This document shows, piece by piece, positions 11,001 to 26,000 of a stretch of 39,181 nt of DNA. Position numbers and translations under genes: made by a program. The notes below the pieces were generated by a model. That model did no database searches. It had not been told where the DNA came from and saw nothing but the letters and a program-made list of their open reading frames with translations. The stretch spans positions 1,042,273 through 1,081,453 of the forward strand of contig QEOQ01000544.1 of NCBI GenBank assembly GCA_010279815.1, written 5' to 3'. Each line of letters starts with the position of its first letter. The stretch's first letter is position 1. Source of the stretch: Brachionus plicatilis (Eukaryota > Rotifera > Eurotatoria > Ploima > Brachionidae).

Positions 11001-14000
11001 TCTACATAGCAAATGGTATAATAACTGAAGAAAGGGTTGCAGAAATTTTTTCAATTTGGGAAATAATCGGAAATTTATGTTTTTTTACTTTTCAAATTGA
11101 AACACATTGGATTCAAACTAAAATATTTAAAAATATAAGCCTCAGTCAGGATTATCAAATTCGTATGTTAAATATCTTAAAGATTTCTTTTGAAAAATTT
11201 ATCAATTCTCTTGATGAAAATAATTTAAAATCGATCGACAATTTAAAATTTATTTCAAAAGCATGTTATTGTTTTTTAAATAATAGAAAATTTAGAATTT
11301 TTTTTGGAAAAAATTATTCGAGATTTTTAATTATTTTAACAAAATTATATGTTCACAAAAATATCTGCTATATTGTTCAAGAAAAAAAAGAGACTATTAA
11401 TCAAAACATAAGATCTAATTTCGAAGATCTCAAGAATTTTCACGATAATTGTCTAATTTTGAAATATTACCTACCAGAGATAAAGAAAACATTGTTAAAT
11501 TGGAGTTTATTAAACGAAATAGTCGAAGTTTCAAATGAAGCTATTGGAAAAATTGTTGAGAATTTATTACATGAAATTTATTTTAAGTCATTCCAAAATA
11601 TTGATACTAGCCAGCTGGTTGAAATTTGCAGTTCAATTTTAAAAAAAGAAATGTCTGTTCATTCAAATGTAGAGAGAAAAATTTTTGATGAAATGATCGT
11701 CCAAATAGATAAAATCAATCAAAAAGATTTAAATCAATTTACTCAACTTCGTGAACACAATAATCATCTGGTGCAGAATTTAATATATGAAGTTATAAGC
11801 AAAAAGTGGCCTGCATCACAAAATCCTCTAGACATTTTTAATTTTCTTTTTGAATGCAACAATTTTCTTCGAGTATTTCTTTATAAAGATTTTTTTCAAA
11901 ATAACAAATATTTAGAAGAAAGAATTATCCAAATTATTTCCTTATTAGAAGTCACATTCGATAATTTGATTGACGGAAAGATAGAAATTTATTTAGTTCA
12001 ATTGCTAAAAGAAAATGAGAAAACACTTTTTGAACTATACCAACTTTTCGAAACGAAATTATCTTCAAAATTCAAGGATCGATCTAATTTAGCAAAAATT
12101 CAAAATTTATTAAAAATTCGCTTTTCACAAATAGAAACAATTAAAAATTTCTTAGTTATGATGAACGAAATGCTTAAGTTTCTCAAAATGCTCGATTTAA
12201 AAAGAATTAAAATCAATTACCAAAATTTTGAAGCAAAATTAATGAAGTTTAAAGTTTACAATTCCAAGAAAATAATCGATTTAAGCGAATGCAATTTAGA
12301 TGATTTTTCTATCAATTTTAACCAAATCGATGTTAAAGAAAGCTTAATCAAAAGAATCACAAATTTCGATGAAATTGACAAAACAAAAATTGAAAAATTT
12401 AAATATTTTATTGAATTTTGCAAGGAAAATACTTATCTTCTATTTTACATTCAAGAATCAATTAATGAATTTCATAAGCCAGTTGAATTAAAATGTTTCT
12501 TGGATCAAATTCTTGACGATGCATTTTTTAAATTTAATAAGTTGGGCGAAGACTTAAAAAATGGCAAATTGGATCTTAGATATTTTTCAAATGAAATTGC
12601 AAAAATCGGAAAAAATTTAAAAATTGAAAAAGAAAATGAATTATACAAAACAGAATTAGTAAAAGCAATGGATCATGTCAAAATGTCTGAGAAACAAATC
12701 GAATTTCGATTAAAACAATTGAAGCACTTTTTAAATTTGCCAAAAATAAAAGAAATTTCCGAATTGCTTTTGGAAATTAAAAAAAAGGAGAATTTAAACA
12801 GCAATTTTGGACCTCTGGAACAAATTCACCAATCGGTAATTATTTGTTTCATATATTAAGGTTAGTGCTCAAAAAGCTTAACTCTAGTCTAAGATTTTTC
12901 TAATTAATATTCTCCCTACTTTAATTTAATATTAATTTTTGGGATTTAGTTTTTTCCAAAACAACTAAAAAAGAATATTAATTATTTATCAAATACAGGA
13001 TTTTTGGCAAATGACATATTTTGTATGATTTTTATATTTATGATATACATGGTCAATTTTCTGATAAAAATTTATACTATAAAATTTATTTTTATTTTTA
13101 GTTGGAAGAGAGTCAGAACCAATTTAGATCCTTGGATGATATAACAAGTCCTTCAATGAAACTTTTCGAATCATTAGATAAACTTAGTGATGAAAAATTT
13201 GTTAAATGTTTGAGAAAATATGTTGAACATTTTAAGTTTATCGAGTGGTTAAGATCTAATGCTTCAAGTANNNNNNNNNNNNNNNNNNNNNNNNNNNNNN
13301 NNNNNNNNNNNNNNNNNNNNNNNNNNNNNNNNNNNNNNNNNNNNNNNNNNNNNNNNNNNNNNNNNNNNNNNNNNNNNNNNNNNNNNNNNNNNNNNNNNNN
13401 NNNNNNNNNNNNNNNNNNNNNNNNNNNNNNNNNNNNNNNNNNNNNNNNNNNNNNNNNNNNNNNNNNNNNNNNNNNNNNNNNNNNNNNNNNNNNNNNNNNN
13501 NNNNNNNNNNNNNNNNNNNNNNNNNNNNNNNNNNNNNNNNNNNNNNNNNNNNNNNNNNNNNNNNNNNNNNNNNNNNNNNNNNNNNNNNNNNNNNNNNNNN
13601 NNNNNNNNNNNNNNNNNNNNNNNNNNNNNNNNNNNNNNNNNNNNNNNNNNNNNNNNNNNNNNNNNNNNNNNNNNNNNNNNNNNNNNNNNNNNNNNNNNNN
13701 NNNNNNNNNNNNNNNNNNNNNNNNNNNNNNNNNNNNNNNNNNNNNNNNNNNNNNNNNNNNNNNNNNNNNNNNNNNNNNNNNNNNNNNNNNNNNNNNNNNN
13801 NNNNNNNNNNNNNNNNNNNNNNNNNNNNNNNNNNNNNNNNNNNNNNNNNNNNNNNNNNNNNNNNNNNNNNNNNNNNNNNNNNNNNNNNNNNNNNNNNNNN
13901 NNNNNNNNNNNNNNNNNNNNNNNNNNNNNNNNNNNNNNNNNNNNNNNNNNNNNNNNNNNNNNNNNNNNNNNNNNNNNNNNNNNNNNNNNNNNNNNNNNNN

Positions 14001-17000
14001 NNNNNNNNNNNNNNNNNNNNNNNNNNNNNNNNNNNNNNNNNNNNNNNNNNNNNNNNNNNNNNNNNNNNNNNNNNNNNNNNNNNNNNNNNNNNNNNNNNNN
14101 NNNNNNNNNNNNNNNNNNNAAAAATTTAACAAAATTTCATTTGATAATAATACAGGAAAAGATTTAAAGAAAATGTAAAATTTAAAAAAGATAGAGATTT
14201 ACTCTAAAGAAAAGAATTTTTTATTTTTCTAAGTATCTTTTTCATGTATTAATAACTTTAAAATCAATTTGAATAATAGTGAAATAAAAATATTATCTTA
14301 ACATTTTTTTTAAAGTCACTTGATGATGTTTTTAGAGTAACAGTTCCACGATCTAAAGATAGTGAACAAAAATCGTATTCTTTCAATCAATTGAGAGACC
14401 TGCAAGACAAGTTGGCATTAGTTGTTGGAAAAGATGAAACTGACCAAGAGATCATTGAATATTTTGAAAGCGTAAGTTTACCAAATTAACAATTTGGCTA
14501 ACAGAGATAATTTTAGAACTTAATTTAAAGGTTTTAGAATCGCTTATAAATCTAGGAGATATCTTTCTGAATTTACTTCAAAATGGAAATGTGTTATTTT
14601 CAAAATGGAACGCTACAATTTACAATGAAAAATCAAATATGAATACAATGAAAATAAATTTTGGCATTCAAAATTACAGCCAAAACATTTTTGCTAAAAG
14701 AGAATGTGAAAAATCCACTGTAACGTCGATTGACAAAACTTTTAAATTTTTGAAAAAGTGCTCCCAAGAATGGCTATGTCACATTGACCAGATGAGAAAT
14801 AAATTTATCAATTTAAACCATTTTAGAATAAGCCAGCTGGTCGACTTAAGAATTCTCTTGGCAAAGTTTATTTCAAGGGAAACTGAAAATTTTGAAGACT
14901 ATGAGTTAAAAAATTTATTGGACTTGTTATTTGATATTAATCCTAAAGTTGATGCCAATTGCATTCATTTGGCAAATCAGAACGCTCAAACCATAATATG
15001 TGATCAACCTTTAAATGTGAATGATTCAAATGAAGTCAATTCGGAAAATGAACGACTAATCAATGAATTAATTGAATTGGGTTTTGAAAGAAAGTTGATA
15101 TTGCAAGGTATTAAAGAGCTTAACACCACTGATAAAGAAAAGCTTACAAACTTCTGCTTTGAAAATGAGCTAAAAAATATTGAGCCCCAAGATTCGAATT
15201 CAACTTTGATAAAATCCGAGAAATTAGTGTCTGATATAACATCTGACTTGAATTCCAGAGACGATCCTTACAACGATGAACAATCTGATGATTTACAAGA
15301 AAAATACGACACAATTTGGAAAAGATTTTTGGAATATTTAAATTTGAACTTTCAAGATTATGTGAGTTTGTATCATCTTGGTCTAGCTCTAGATTACATA
15401 AAACAAAATTCTTCCTTTTCAATACATCGAGAAAAGCCTGCATTCCTAGAATACAACAGGGCAAATTTGGTTGTTTGTCCTCAAGAGGAAATTATCTCTC
15501 GCACTTTGTATATCTACTCTATGTCGGCAGAGCAGCCATTGCCATCTAAAGATGAGGTTCTCTATTGTAATTCAAAAACAACTAGTGAGGAAATAGAACT
15601 TTTTTGGTTAAGAGTTTTGACTAAATATCAAGCAGATGAAAAAGAACAAAAAATTTATTCTCTAATAAATGTCCAAGACCTTTTGTATGACCAAGCGGTC
15701 AAAGCTCAAGCATCTTTTGAGAAATTAATGGCAAATTATAGCACAAATAACAAGTTTTTGCTTTGTATAATTTGTTCGGCTGAACGAGAAGATAAATCTG
15801 TTTTTGTGACAGCATTTAACAGATACCGCAAAAATTTTAATTTGCCAAATGATATAAACAAAAATTTGAATATTTACTTGAGAAAACAATTCAGACAAAA
15901 AAAGGAGCCTTTTTTTGAGGACAAATATGGCAAAGAGCTTTTAAGTGTCCAAGTGATCACATCGGATCGCGCCGGTGTTGGAAAGTCTCTCTATGTACAA
16001 AGACAAATTGAAAATTCAAAATCAAAAACAAACAGAATTTTAAAGGAAAAGTGTGTGTCAATAAAAAAACAGACTCTTCCATTCGAAAGTGTTTTTGAAA
16101 TTTTCAAAAATTTTGAAAAAGAACAATGCAGAAACAAATTTGCCAAAATTTATCACATTGACATAGCTTATGAGGTATGGTACGAAGTGGACTATTTTTT
16201 GTTCAATTTGCTTTGTCTTGGTGTGATTGTCAACTCAAATGGAAAAATTTTCCGCCGTTCACCCACTGATTTGTATCTGATTGAAATAATGAGTCCAAAA
16301 TTTAAGCCAAAAGATAGTCAAGATGATGATCAGATGAAACCTTTGCACAGTATCCTAAAAATACTTCCTTCTCTAAAATGCATTAGTCCAGTTCAAGTGT
16401 TTGATTTCATGAGCAAAAATGCTCAATTGCCAGAAGATTTGTGTCCAATTCTTTTTGACCAAACTATTCTTAATTCGGAATTAATTCAAAGACCCTGTCA
16501 ATACTTGTACGCTTTGGACCACAATCAAAATATAAATGTCATGTCTTACAACCCAAATGATAGCATGGATGCCAAGACTTGTTTAGAATTGTTGCTCAAA
16601 CACTTGGAATGCGAGACGGCCTCTTGGTCCGAGATTATTCACTTTGCCAAATTTCTAAACACTCAGCTAATGGACTGTGAACAATCTTACTATTGCGATC
16701 CGTCTTTAACAGGCGAGGACTTGCCCGGATTCAAAGCATTTGTTGTCAAATTTATGGTTCAAATGTCTCATGATTTTGCTCTGCCAAGTTTGGAAATATC
16801 AGACCGATCTGCTTTGCAACTAGTTGACTCAAATCAAGCGGAATTTCAATTAAATCAATTAAAAATGAGACGAAAATGGGAAAATGATCCACATCCATAT
16901 TTGTTTTTTAATCCTGATGGCCAAACATTTACATTCTTTGGCTTCTACGTTGACAGAAGGACTGGACAAATAATTGACTTTCAAACCAAAAGTCCACTTT

Positions 17001-20000
17001 TTGAAAATAGACTCAGTCTGAGTGTTGATTTGATCCATGGTCTGTATGCACAAAATAAAAGTATTTTGTATGAAAATATAGCTGAATTGCCTAAAGAAGC
17101 TAAAATACAAAAACTTTTATCTGTAATGGGAATAAATTCGGATCGAGTTGTTGATCCAGATCCATCGTATGAGTTGACCATGGACAACTTGCTAAAAATT
17201 CTTGCCATTTACATGAGACTAAGAGCAGACATTCCAGTGATCGTAATGGGCGAGACTGGATGCGGCAAGACTAGATTGTGCAAATACATGTGCGATTTAC
17301 TCAAGTATTTTCATCAAAATGTGGAGAATATGTATCTGGTTAAAGTTCATGGTGGAACAATGGCCGAGGAAATAATAAGACATGTGCAAAAAGCTGAGGA
17401 TTTGGCTAGAAAAAACTGGGCACTAGGCTCAGGCATATTTACAATTTTGTTTTTCGATGAAGCTAATTCTACAGAAGCAATAGGCACCATTAAAGAAATA
17501 ATGTGTGATTCGCGAGTTAATGGGTTACCTTTGGAAAAAAATCACGGACTAAAAATCATCGCTGCTTGTAATCCATACAAAAAGCATTCAGATGAAATAA
17601 TTCAAAATTTTGACAAATCTGGTCTGGGATTCTACGTGGACATCAACGAAACCCAAGAGAAATTAGGCGATTTACCAATGAGACATTTGGTTTATCGAGT
17701 CCAGCCTTTGCCTGCTTCAATGCTGCCCATGATTTGGGACTTTGGTCAACTGAATGACCAAGTCGAATATTTGTACATAAATCAGATTGTGCGCAAAAAG
17801 CTAGAGAGACTCTTTAGCCAAAATGAGATGAATCTAATTGTAAAAGTGCTATGCGCCTCGCAGAAATTCATGAGAGAACAAAAAAATGAATGCAGTTTTG
17901 TGAGTCTAAGAGATGTCCAACGAGTGCTCAAAATTATCCAATGGTTCATGACAAAAGCAGAAAATATTTTCAGACATTTGAAGCCCAGAATTGACAGAAA
18001 TTCGCCTGAACTGTTAAGAGCTGAGAGCATCCTGACTCTGAATCAAATAGATGAGACAGAAAACGATGAAGATTTGTTGGATAGTGAGACACCAATTGAA
18101 AATTCAGAAAGACATGAACTTTTATTGAGCTCGATCATATTGGCTTTGAACGCATGCTACCATGTTGGTTTACAGAGTGAAGAATCGCGAAAAAAGTACA
18201 GAATTAAAATTTCGTCATGCTTCGATTACCATGCCATAGACCAAGAATACTTTCTCAACGAAATAGACAACTGCTATGAAAAATTTTTGAGTGAAATCAA
18301 GTTACCTGACGCCATAGCTCGAAACCAAGCACTCAAAGAAAATATTTTCATGATTTTAATTTGTATCGAGCTCAAAATTCCACTATTTATTATTGGAAAG
18401 CCGGGCTCAAGCAAAAGTTTGGCAAAAACTCTAATTTCAAATAAAATGCAAGGCTCAGATCGCAACAGTTCTCCTTTGCTGAGCACTTTTAAAGAAGCAC
18501 ATTTGATCACATTCCAGTGCAGTCCCATGTCCACTAGTGAAATGATTTTGAACACTTTTCGCTATTGTGCCAGATACCAGTTTGAGAGAAGAAACGACCT
18601 GGATAGATATACATCAGTGATTGTGCTTGATGAAATCGGTTTGGCCGAAGCTTCGGCATCAATGCCACTCAAGACTTTGCATCCACTTTTGGAAGATGGC
18701 GTCCATTTTGAGGAAAAAGAGGAACAAGAATTGTGCAAGAAAATACCCAATGGTAATTTGTACGAGCAAAATTGGAACCAAATTGGATTTATTGGCATTA
18801 GTAATTGGGTTTTGGACCCGGCCAAAATGAACCGAGGAATATTTGTCAATAGAAATAATCCGTCAACTTCAGAACTGAAAGACACAGTGGTTGGAATATG
18901 CAAAAATGACAAGAAAGTTTTGGAAAAATTGACTCAACAGCGTTTAATTGAATCTTTGTCAAGTGCCTATTTGAATCTGTGCGAAAAGGCCAGGAATAAA
19001 ATAAGAGAATTTTTTGGCCTAAGAGACTTTTATGCCTTGATTAAAATGATCTATTGGCATACCAAGGAAAGTGAGTCCAATGAAATAGACTGGCTATTTT
19101 TGGAGCGAGCTATTAAAAGAAATTTTGGTGGCCTTGTGGACCTGGATCCGTCCGGCACATTTATTAAACAATTTCAAGATGACAAAATAAATTTGAAAAT
19201 AACCAAAAATAATTTAAATGTAATTGATCTGGTAAAGGAAGCGTTGCTCAAACGAACAACCGAGGATGAGAATAGATACTTGCTTCTATTGTCCCAAAAT
19301 GACAATGCTTTGGATTTGATAAACAATTTTGTACTCAACGAATTGGACAATGGTTCTAAACATTCCAAAATAAAAATTATTTTTGGATCAAGTTTTCCTA
19401 ATGATCAAAAGTATTCTCAAATATGTCGAAAAATACATCAGATCAAATTGAGCATGGAACTTGGCAAGACAGTTATTTTGCTCAATTTGGAAAATTTGTA
19501 CGAGAGTTTATATGATGCATTGAATCAATTTTACTACAAGTTTGGTGACGATACCAAATTTGTTGATTTGGGCCTTGGAACAGCGCGAGTAAAATGTTTG
19601 GTGCACGAAGAGTTTCGATTGATTGTAGTTGCGGACAAAAAATCTGTTTACAATCCAAAAAAATATCCAATACCATTGGTAAATCGTTTGGAAAAGCATC
19701 TGTTGAGCATAGACTCGATTTTGAATGAAAAATTGAGATACATTGTAAAAAACATTCAACAATGGAAAAAGGAGTTTACATCTATTTCGGAAAAATACGG
19801 CTTCGGAATGAGAAAGACCAATTCTTTAAACAAACTAAAGCCTAGTGACATTTTTATCGGATTTACAGACGAAACAATTGCCTCATTAGTTTACAAAATA
19901 TCAAAGGAAAAGTTCGAAAATATTTTACTTGACGAAGAAAGTGATGAAGATTGGGTGCAGAGTTCAGAAAGAGTGCAAAAAATGGTAAAAATTGTTCTAA

Positions 20001-23000
20001 TACAATCAAGTACTTCGGATGGCGTTATTCGTCTTTTACCTGAGAAAAAATTCAACAATCAAAAGCTTGATTTAGACTTTGTGATTGACAATTATTATAA
20101 ATTTCAAACTCATGAAAATTTTTATTCATTTTTCCAAAAATATTTACTTCAACCTTTGCCAAGAGAAAATTTTATTCAAATTACCACTCACTCAAAGCTT
20201 TTGTCATCCAAAAGTATAACTATAGCCAACGCTAAATTTCGAATCGAATCCCTTCTCTCATTTGACTCTCAGCAGCAATTTGTTCAAGTTTTGAAAGAAT
20301 TTTTTACTGCAAATCTAAAGAAAGCTCGATCAGATCAAGATCCAAATGTGCTGATAGTTCAGTGCGATTGTGGCCACATTTACACAGACTTGGTCAATTG
20401 TGCTCGATTTGCCATCATTGACGAGTACACAAAGTATGTATCTGATCTGACCAAAGATCAACTAGTCCAAGTGCCGAATGATTTTTTTGTCGTGTTCATA
20501 ATTCAAGTGCCAAAAATAGCAGGAGGCTGTTTTAATGGTTTTCAGACTTCCAAATGGTTCTGTTATCACATAGATGATCTGCAAAACAATGTTTGTGTAG
20601 ACAATATTCTCGACTACGAAAACAAAACATTGTCTCAAGTATTTGACGAGTCTTTGCCGGACATTGATGAAAAATCATTCAAAATTCTCATCAACATTTT
20701 ACACTCTGTTATTTTCAATGCATGCTCCAGAGTTACAGATAACTATTCAGGCAAAAGGCCACACAAAAGTGAAGAAACCAAAAGCCGTGCCATTCAAAGA
20801 ATCGAAAAATTGCTTTCCATTTTTAAAGATCAAAATCTTCACTCAAAATTTTTTCCTATTCTTATCAAACACTTGGCTAGATTGCAAACGGAAAGAGAAA
20901 CAGAGCTTAGTACTCCCCAAGTGAGCAAATCTTGGATCCTAAATGAAGTCTCGAAAATTTCCAATGTCATTAAATATGCCACTTTGAAGAACTCGTGCCA
21001 AAATTACATTGAAAATAGAGTGGCTCACTTATTTTCTGGTATCATAGCTTTGATAGATTGCAATCAAAATTTAGACTTACTTTTGCAGCCAGAGAAAGAG
21101 TGGAGCCGAGACTTTTGGTTGCAAATTTTTGATGACAATGAAATTCTTGATCTAAAATATGTGACTAATTACAACAAGGCAAATCATAGAGAAAAAAATG
21201 AATTTATTTGCTTTAATAATTTTAATTCAGAACATCATTCAGAATTAAAGCTTAAATTGCCATTTTCTTGGATCATAAAAGACTATTTCGACAAATTGAC
21301 TCAATTAAAAATAAAAGAAATAGAAACTTCTGATGGTGATGCTCAGATTGGCGACAATGAAAAAAATGATGACCATTTGAGACAACAATTGCAGAATGCA
21401 TTCGAGCAAAGCATTCTCAAGAAAAAACTTGACACCTTTTTTGACTCTGTTTCTCAAAATGAAAAAATTGAGTTTATGATGGCCTATGTGAATGATTTTA
21501 TTTTGCTTTCCTCAAGTGAACCCTTTATTAATGTTAATCACTTTAGACTAGTCAAAAACAGACTGATGCAATATTGCAAGAAAAATTATTGCAGACTGCA
21601 AAATGACTTGAATTTTCTGATCGGACTACATTGTTCATACGAAAAGTTGAATTTAGAAATCAAATTGTTCTCTAAATTTGCCAAAATTGATCCAAAATGC
21701 ATAGACCTGATAGCTAAAAGTGATAATCAAGACTCGAATATTTCCTTTTTGGCTGCAAGAATTCTTTGCAATAACTTTATAAACATTAGCAATGAGATGA
21801 AAGTTGACCAGTGGTTTGAATGGTTCGAAAGAGTTCAAAAAACTACAGCTCTAATAGAAAAAATGATGGATTTAAGTACAGAAATTAAAAGTGAAAAATT
21901 TGAAGAGTTCGACTCTCTTTGGCAAAGAACAACTTTGCTTAAATTGTACATAGAAAATATATGTATCAAAGAAATAGATTTGTATCAACGATGTTTTCAA
22001 TTTTGGAAATTTTTCGACACAATAGTTGACTTTAAAAAAAAGGAAACATTCGAAAAGTTTGTCAAAATTTTGGATTCAATATTTAAGTTTGGCAAAAATT
22101 TGACCAAAAAATTTTCGATCAAATGCTCAGGCTGTGAATCTCAAGAGTCGGATGCTCTGTTCACAACTCCGGATTGTCCAAGCTGTTTAGTTTGTATTGA
22201 TTGCATCAACAAGACCCAATTGAATAAACGATGTCAAAATTGTACCAAAGATCAAATATTTGATGAACGAATATCTTTTAAAAAGGTCTCTGGAAATGAT
22301 GAATACAAGCAAAAAATAAGCTTTTTGAAAATTAATTTCAACACCTTTTACATGGATGTTGTTAAAAACTTGTGTTTTTGCAGACCTAATGAAAAATTGC
22401 CAGAAGATCAAGTAATTGATTTGATTATCAAGTGCTTGTTACCAAAAAGCAATGGCGAAAATGTGAGCACAACATTGGACTTTAATCATACACCATCGAT
22501 AAAGTCATCTTTGTTTCAGTTGCTTTTGAATTTCAATGAAAATGTAATGAGAAAGCATTTATTGGAAATATTCACCAAGTCTGAAAACTATTTGAGAGAA
22601 AATTACAACAAAAAAGATTTGATATCATTAAAATTGATGTATTTGAACGCTATTGAGGACAATCTTTATTCGCGTAGTTCTTTAGTAAAAAATGAGCAAA
22701 ACTTTGATCATGACATACAACTGGCAGTCAGAACTTTGAAAGATTTACTTAATCAAAGCTACGAAATGGAAGATGAAGTTTCCAGACTAAAGTTTGTGGC
22801 CAAGATAAGATTTTGTTTAACAACATGCTCAAAGTTGGTCACAAATATTGACCAGTCTTGTGAACATCACATGCAATTGATTCGCTTGGTTAAAACTCTA
22901 ATCAACAGAAATAAAAGTTGGTGCCGTTTGTTTTTGATTAAAAACATATTTCGTATTCACGGAAGAGCTGAGACAATGAAAATAGCGAATCAAGAAATTT

Positions 23001-26000
23001 TAAGAGATTTTGTGCCTCCAGATCTTGTAACAGATAGAAATAATCGACCAAAAATTTACGCCATTTTTGGTAACAAATACAAAGAAATCCAAAAATTAAT
23101 TGAAGACTGCTTGATAACAGAAGATTATAACAAGATTAAAAATAGACAAGTAGTTGAATTAAATTTAAATTGGTTTTATGCTAAAACTTTTAATTTAATC
23201 TAGGCTGATGATCCAAACAATTTTTTGTACTTTTTCTTGGCAATTTTTGAAATTTCATCGAGTGATAACATAATTCAAATTGAAAACGAAAAATTTAAAA
23301 AATTAATTGAAAATGTCAAAATTTCATTCGGAAAAAATAAGGTAAATCTTTTGCTTTCTCTTATTTAATCAAAATTGTTTATATTTTGATCAAAAATGAA
23401 TTCTAAATTTGGTTTTATAATTTGAATGATTAAACTTTTATGATGGGCTAAATTGATCATAGAATTTTTCAATATGAGATAATCTTGCACAGCATAAATT
23501 TAATTCCATTTAAACGATACAGTCAAGTCAAATTATAGATTTCGATCAAATTGTGTTTTTCCAAAAAAAGGCTCTAAAAATGGGATTAATGCAAATAAAG
23601 ATTTGTTATTTTTTCAAATTTTTAAATAATTTATCAGAATAATGTTTTTCGTATCAAATTGAAAAAAAAATCATTATTCATTTTTATTCTATTTGAAAAA
23701 ATTTAATTATTACTTCTCAAAAAGAAATTAAATCTAAATTAAAAAATTATCGAAAAAGCCCGTATAACCGAATGGTTTTGTGTGTTAGTCATAGGATCTG
23801 GGGTTCAAAATCCGCTGAGGGAAGAAAAATATTTGATTTTCAATTATATTAAGCTGAATTTAAAATTAATTTTTTTGTAGCTAAATCTATTTTTTTTACA
23901 AATTTTTTATTTAGGAAAATTTTGACGTACTTCTAAACAACAACAATTTACCAATTGCGAAAAACCAAAATTCTGATTTGAACATTCAATTTTTATTAAT
24001 GCATGTTTTTGCATCATCTCTTAAAAATCAAAAAGGCACTATTTTGGAACCGTTTATCAAGTTAATTAATAATCCCGAAAAATACGCTCAATGCTACTTA
24101 CCTTCGATTCCACATGATGATGATTTTGAAGCTTATCAGACATTTTTAAATAACGGTAAGGAAAATGTAGCATGGTTTCGTTGTCCTAATGGACATTTGT
24201 ATACTATTGGTGAATGCACTCAGCCAATGCAAGATTCAATTTGTCCAACTTGTAAAGCACAAATTGGTGGAACTCAACACAGATTGATTCCTGGTAACAC
24301 AAAAGTAGAAAATATAACAGAAAAAAAGTCCCAAGGCTATTCATTAGATCCAAATGATGATAAACAATCTATTAGAAATATGGGACAATTAAATACTATT
24401 TTGATAAGACTTTTGCTTGATTGTTGTATGTTTTTGACTGCCTTCAAAAACCCTGCTCAAACCAAGAGGCTAGTCCATTCGCCCAATATTGATGCTCAAA
24501 ATTTGCAGGATTTTTTTTTAAATCAAATTAAACAAAATATAAAAAAATTGTCTCAATGTCTTCAACATTCACCAGAAGAAAGTCTCTTACTATTTCATCA
24601 TTTTATTCACAAGATCGGTACAGTTGCTCATCCTATCAATGGATTTGATTCCAAACTAACTAAAAAAACCGATAGAAATAATTTTGAGCAGATTTTATGT
24701 GCATTTATCAAAGATAGAGTCTTTGAAAACAAATCAGTTGATAATGCAATCGAAGAATTGAATACTATTCTAAAAGAAAATGCTTCAGATTCAGACAGAT
24801 TGTTCAGAATTGCTTATGACTTGATCGAATCGCCTCAAGATGAAGGTTTTCTTAATCAAAAGCAATTTTGGACCTTTAGACGACAAATAACTTTAGATGT
24901 AATGAAGCAAAATTTTTCGGTCTTACCAAACCAACGGAAAAGTAAAGATTTTAGATTTTTAAGCGAATTTTTAGAAAGAATGGACACTCTAAAAGCAATA
25001 AAATATTTGCCGAGTTTACTCAAGATGGTGGATACTTTTTTCAAAATATTCAATCGCCAAATAGATAGACAAACTAGCTTAGAAATTAAACTTGGTGATG
25101 TACTCAATGATAATCCGATGTTTAAAATGGACCAAATTCTTAAGAACCAAATTAAAAATGGCGCAATAAATTTTTTAAAAGCTTGGAAAATGGTTAGTGT
25201 CCAAATAATATCTAAATTTGACAAGAAAAACTTTGAAAAATTAATTGAGATACTTCTAAATACCGAAATAGACAATTTTGGAGACATCCCGATCGCATTT
25301 TTTCTTCCCAATTCAAAAAATGAAGGGTTCCTAATTTATTCACTGTTATTTTTTCTGATTAATGTTCAAAATGAATTTATCCAATTTTATGTTGGTAATA
25401 TACTCAATAAATCGGTGATTGAGAACACAGTGACAATTGGTTTAGAAAATGTGACCAAAAGTGATTTAATTTCGTTTTCACCCGAAAAAGACATACTTAG
25501 ACTTGTTTATATTCATTCAAATTATTCACTTGAGGAGTCAAAAAATATTAATTTGGAATTTGATTTTAACAAAATTCAGAACTCAATTGAGAGAAAATTA
25601 ATTGTCGACAAACCATTAATAGATACCAGAGGCATTCTTTTAATTGAATTTTCTGACAACACTAGAAACGATTTGAAACGATTCGAGAACTTAGAACGTA
25701 GAGTGAAGCAGCAAGAGTTGTCTTTTGTTATTAAAGAAAAAATATGCTTTTTCTACAAAAAACCTGATCAACTGAACGATATAATCAGAAAATTGAGCAT
25801 TGTCATTGACTTTATAAACTCTACCGGATGCTCAGAAGATATAAAAATAATTGATTATGCAAAAGACACTCTTAAAATGACCAATATAGATAGTTCAAAT
25901 ATAAATAAACAAGTAACAATTATTAGTTTTAAATATTTTTTTTAACAATTTTCTTTTAATTTTTATTTAAAATTTTTTCTAGATCAGTGAATTGGATGTT

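Noticed and set aside
13113..14167. ORFs spanning the N run
   Set aside because: They are open only because N cannot give stops; just the exon fragment ending at 13270 is supported.
15144..22411. Minus-strand and alternative-frame ORFs inside the RNF213 exon
   Set aside because: They are shadows of the long coding frame; none has domain features of its own.
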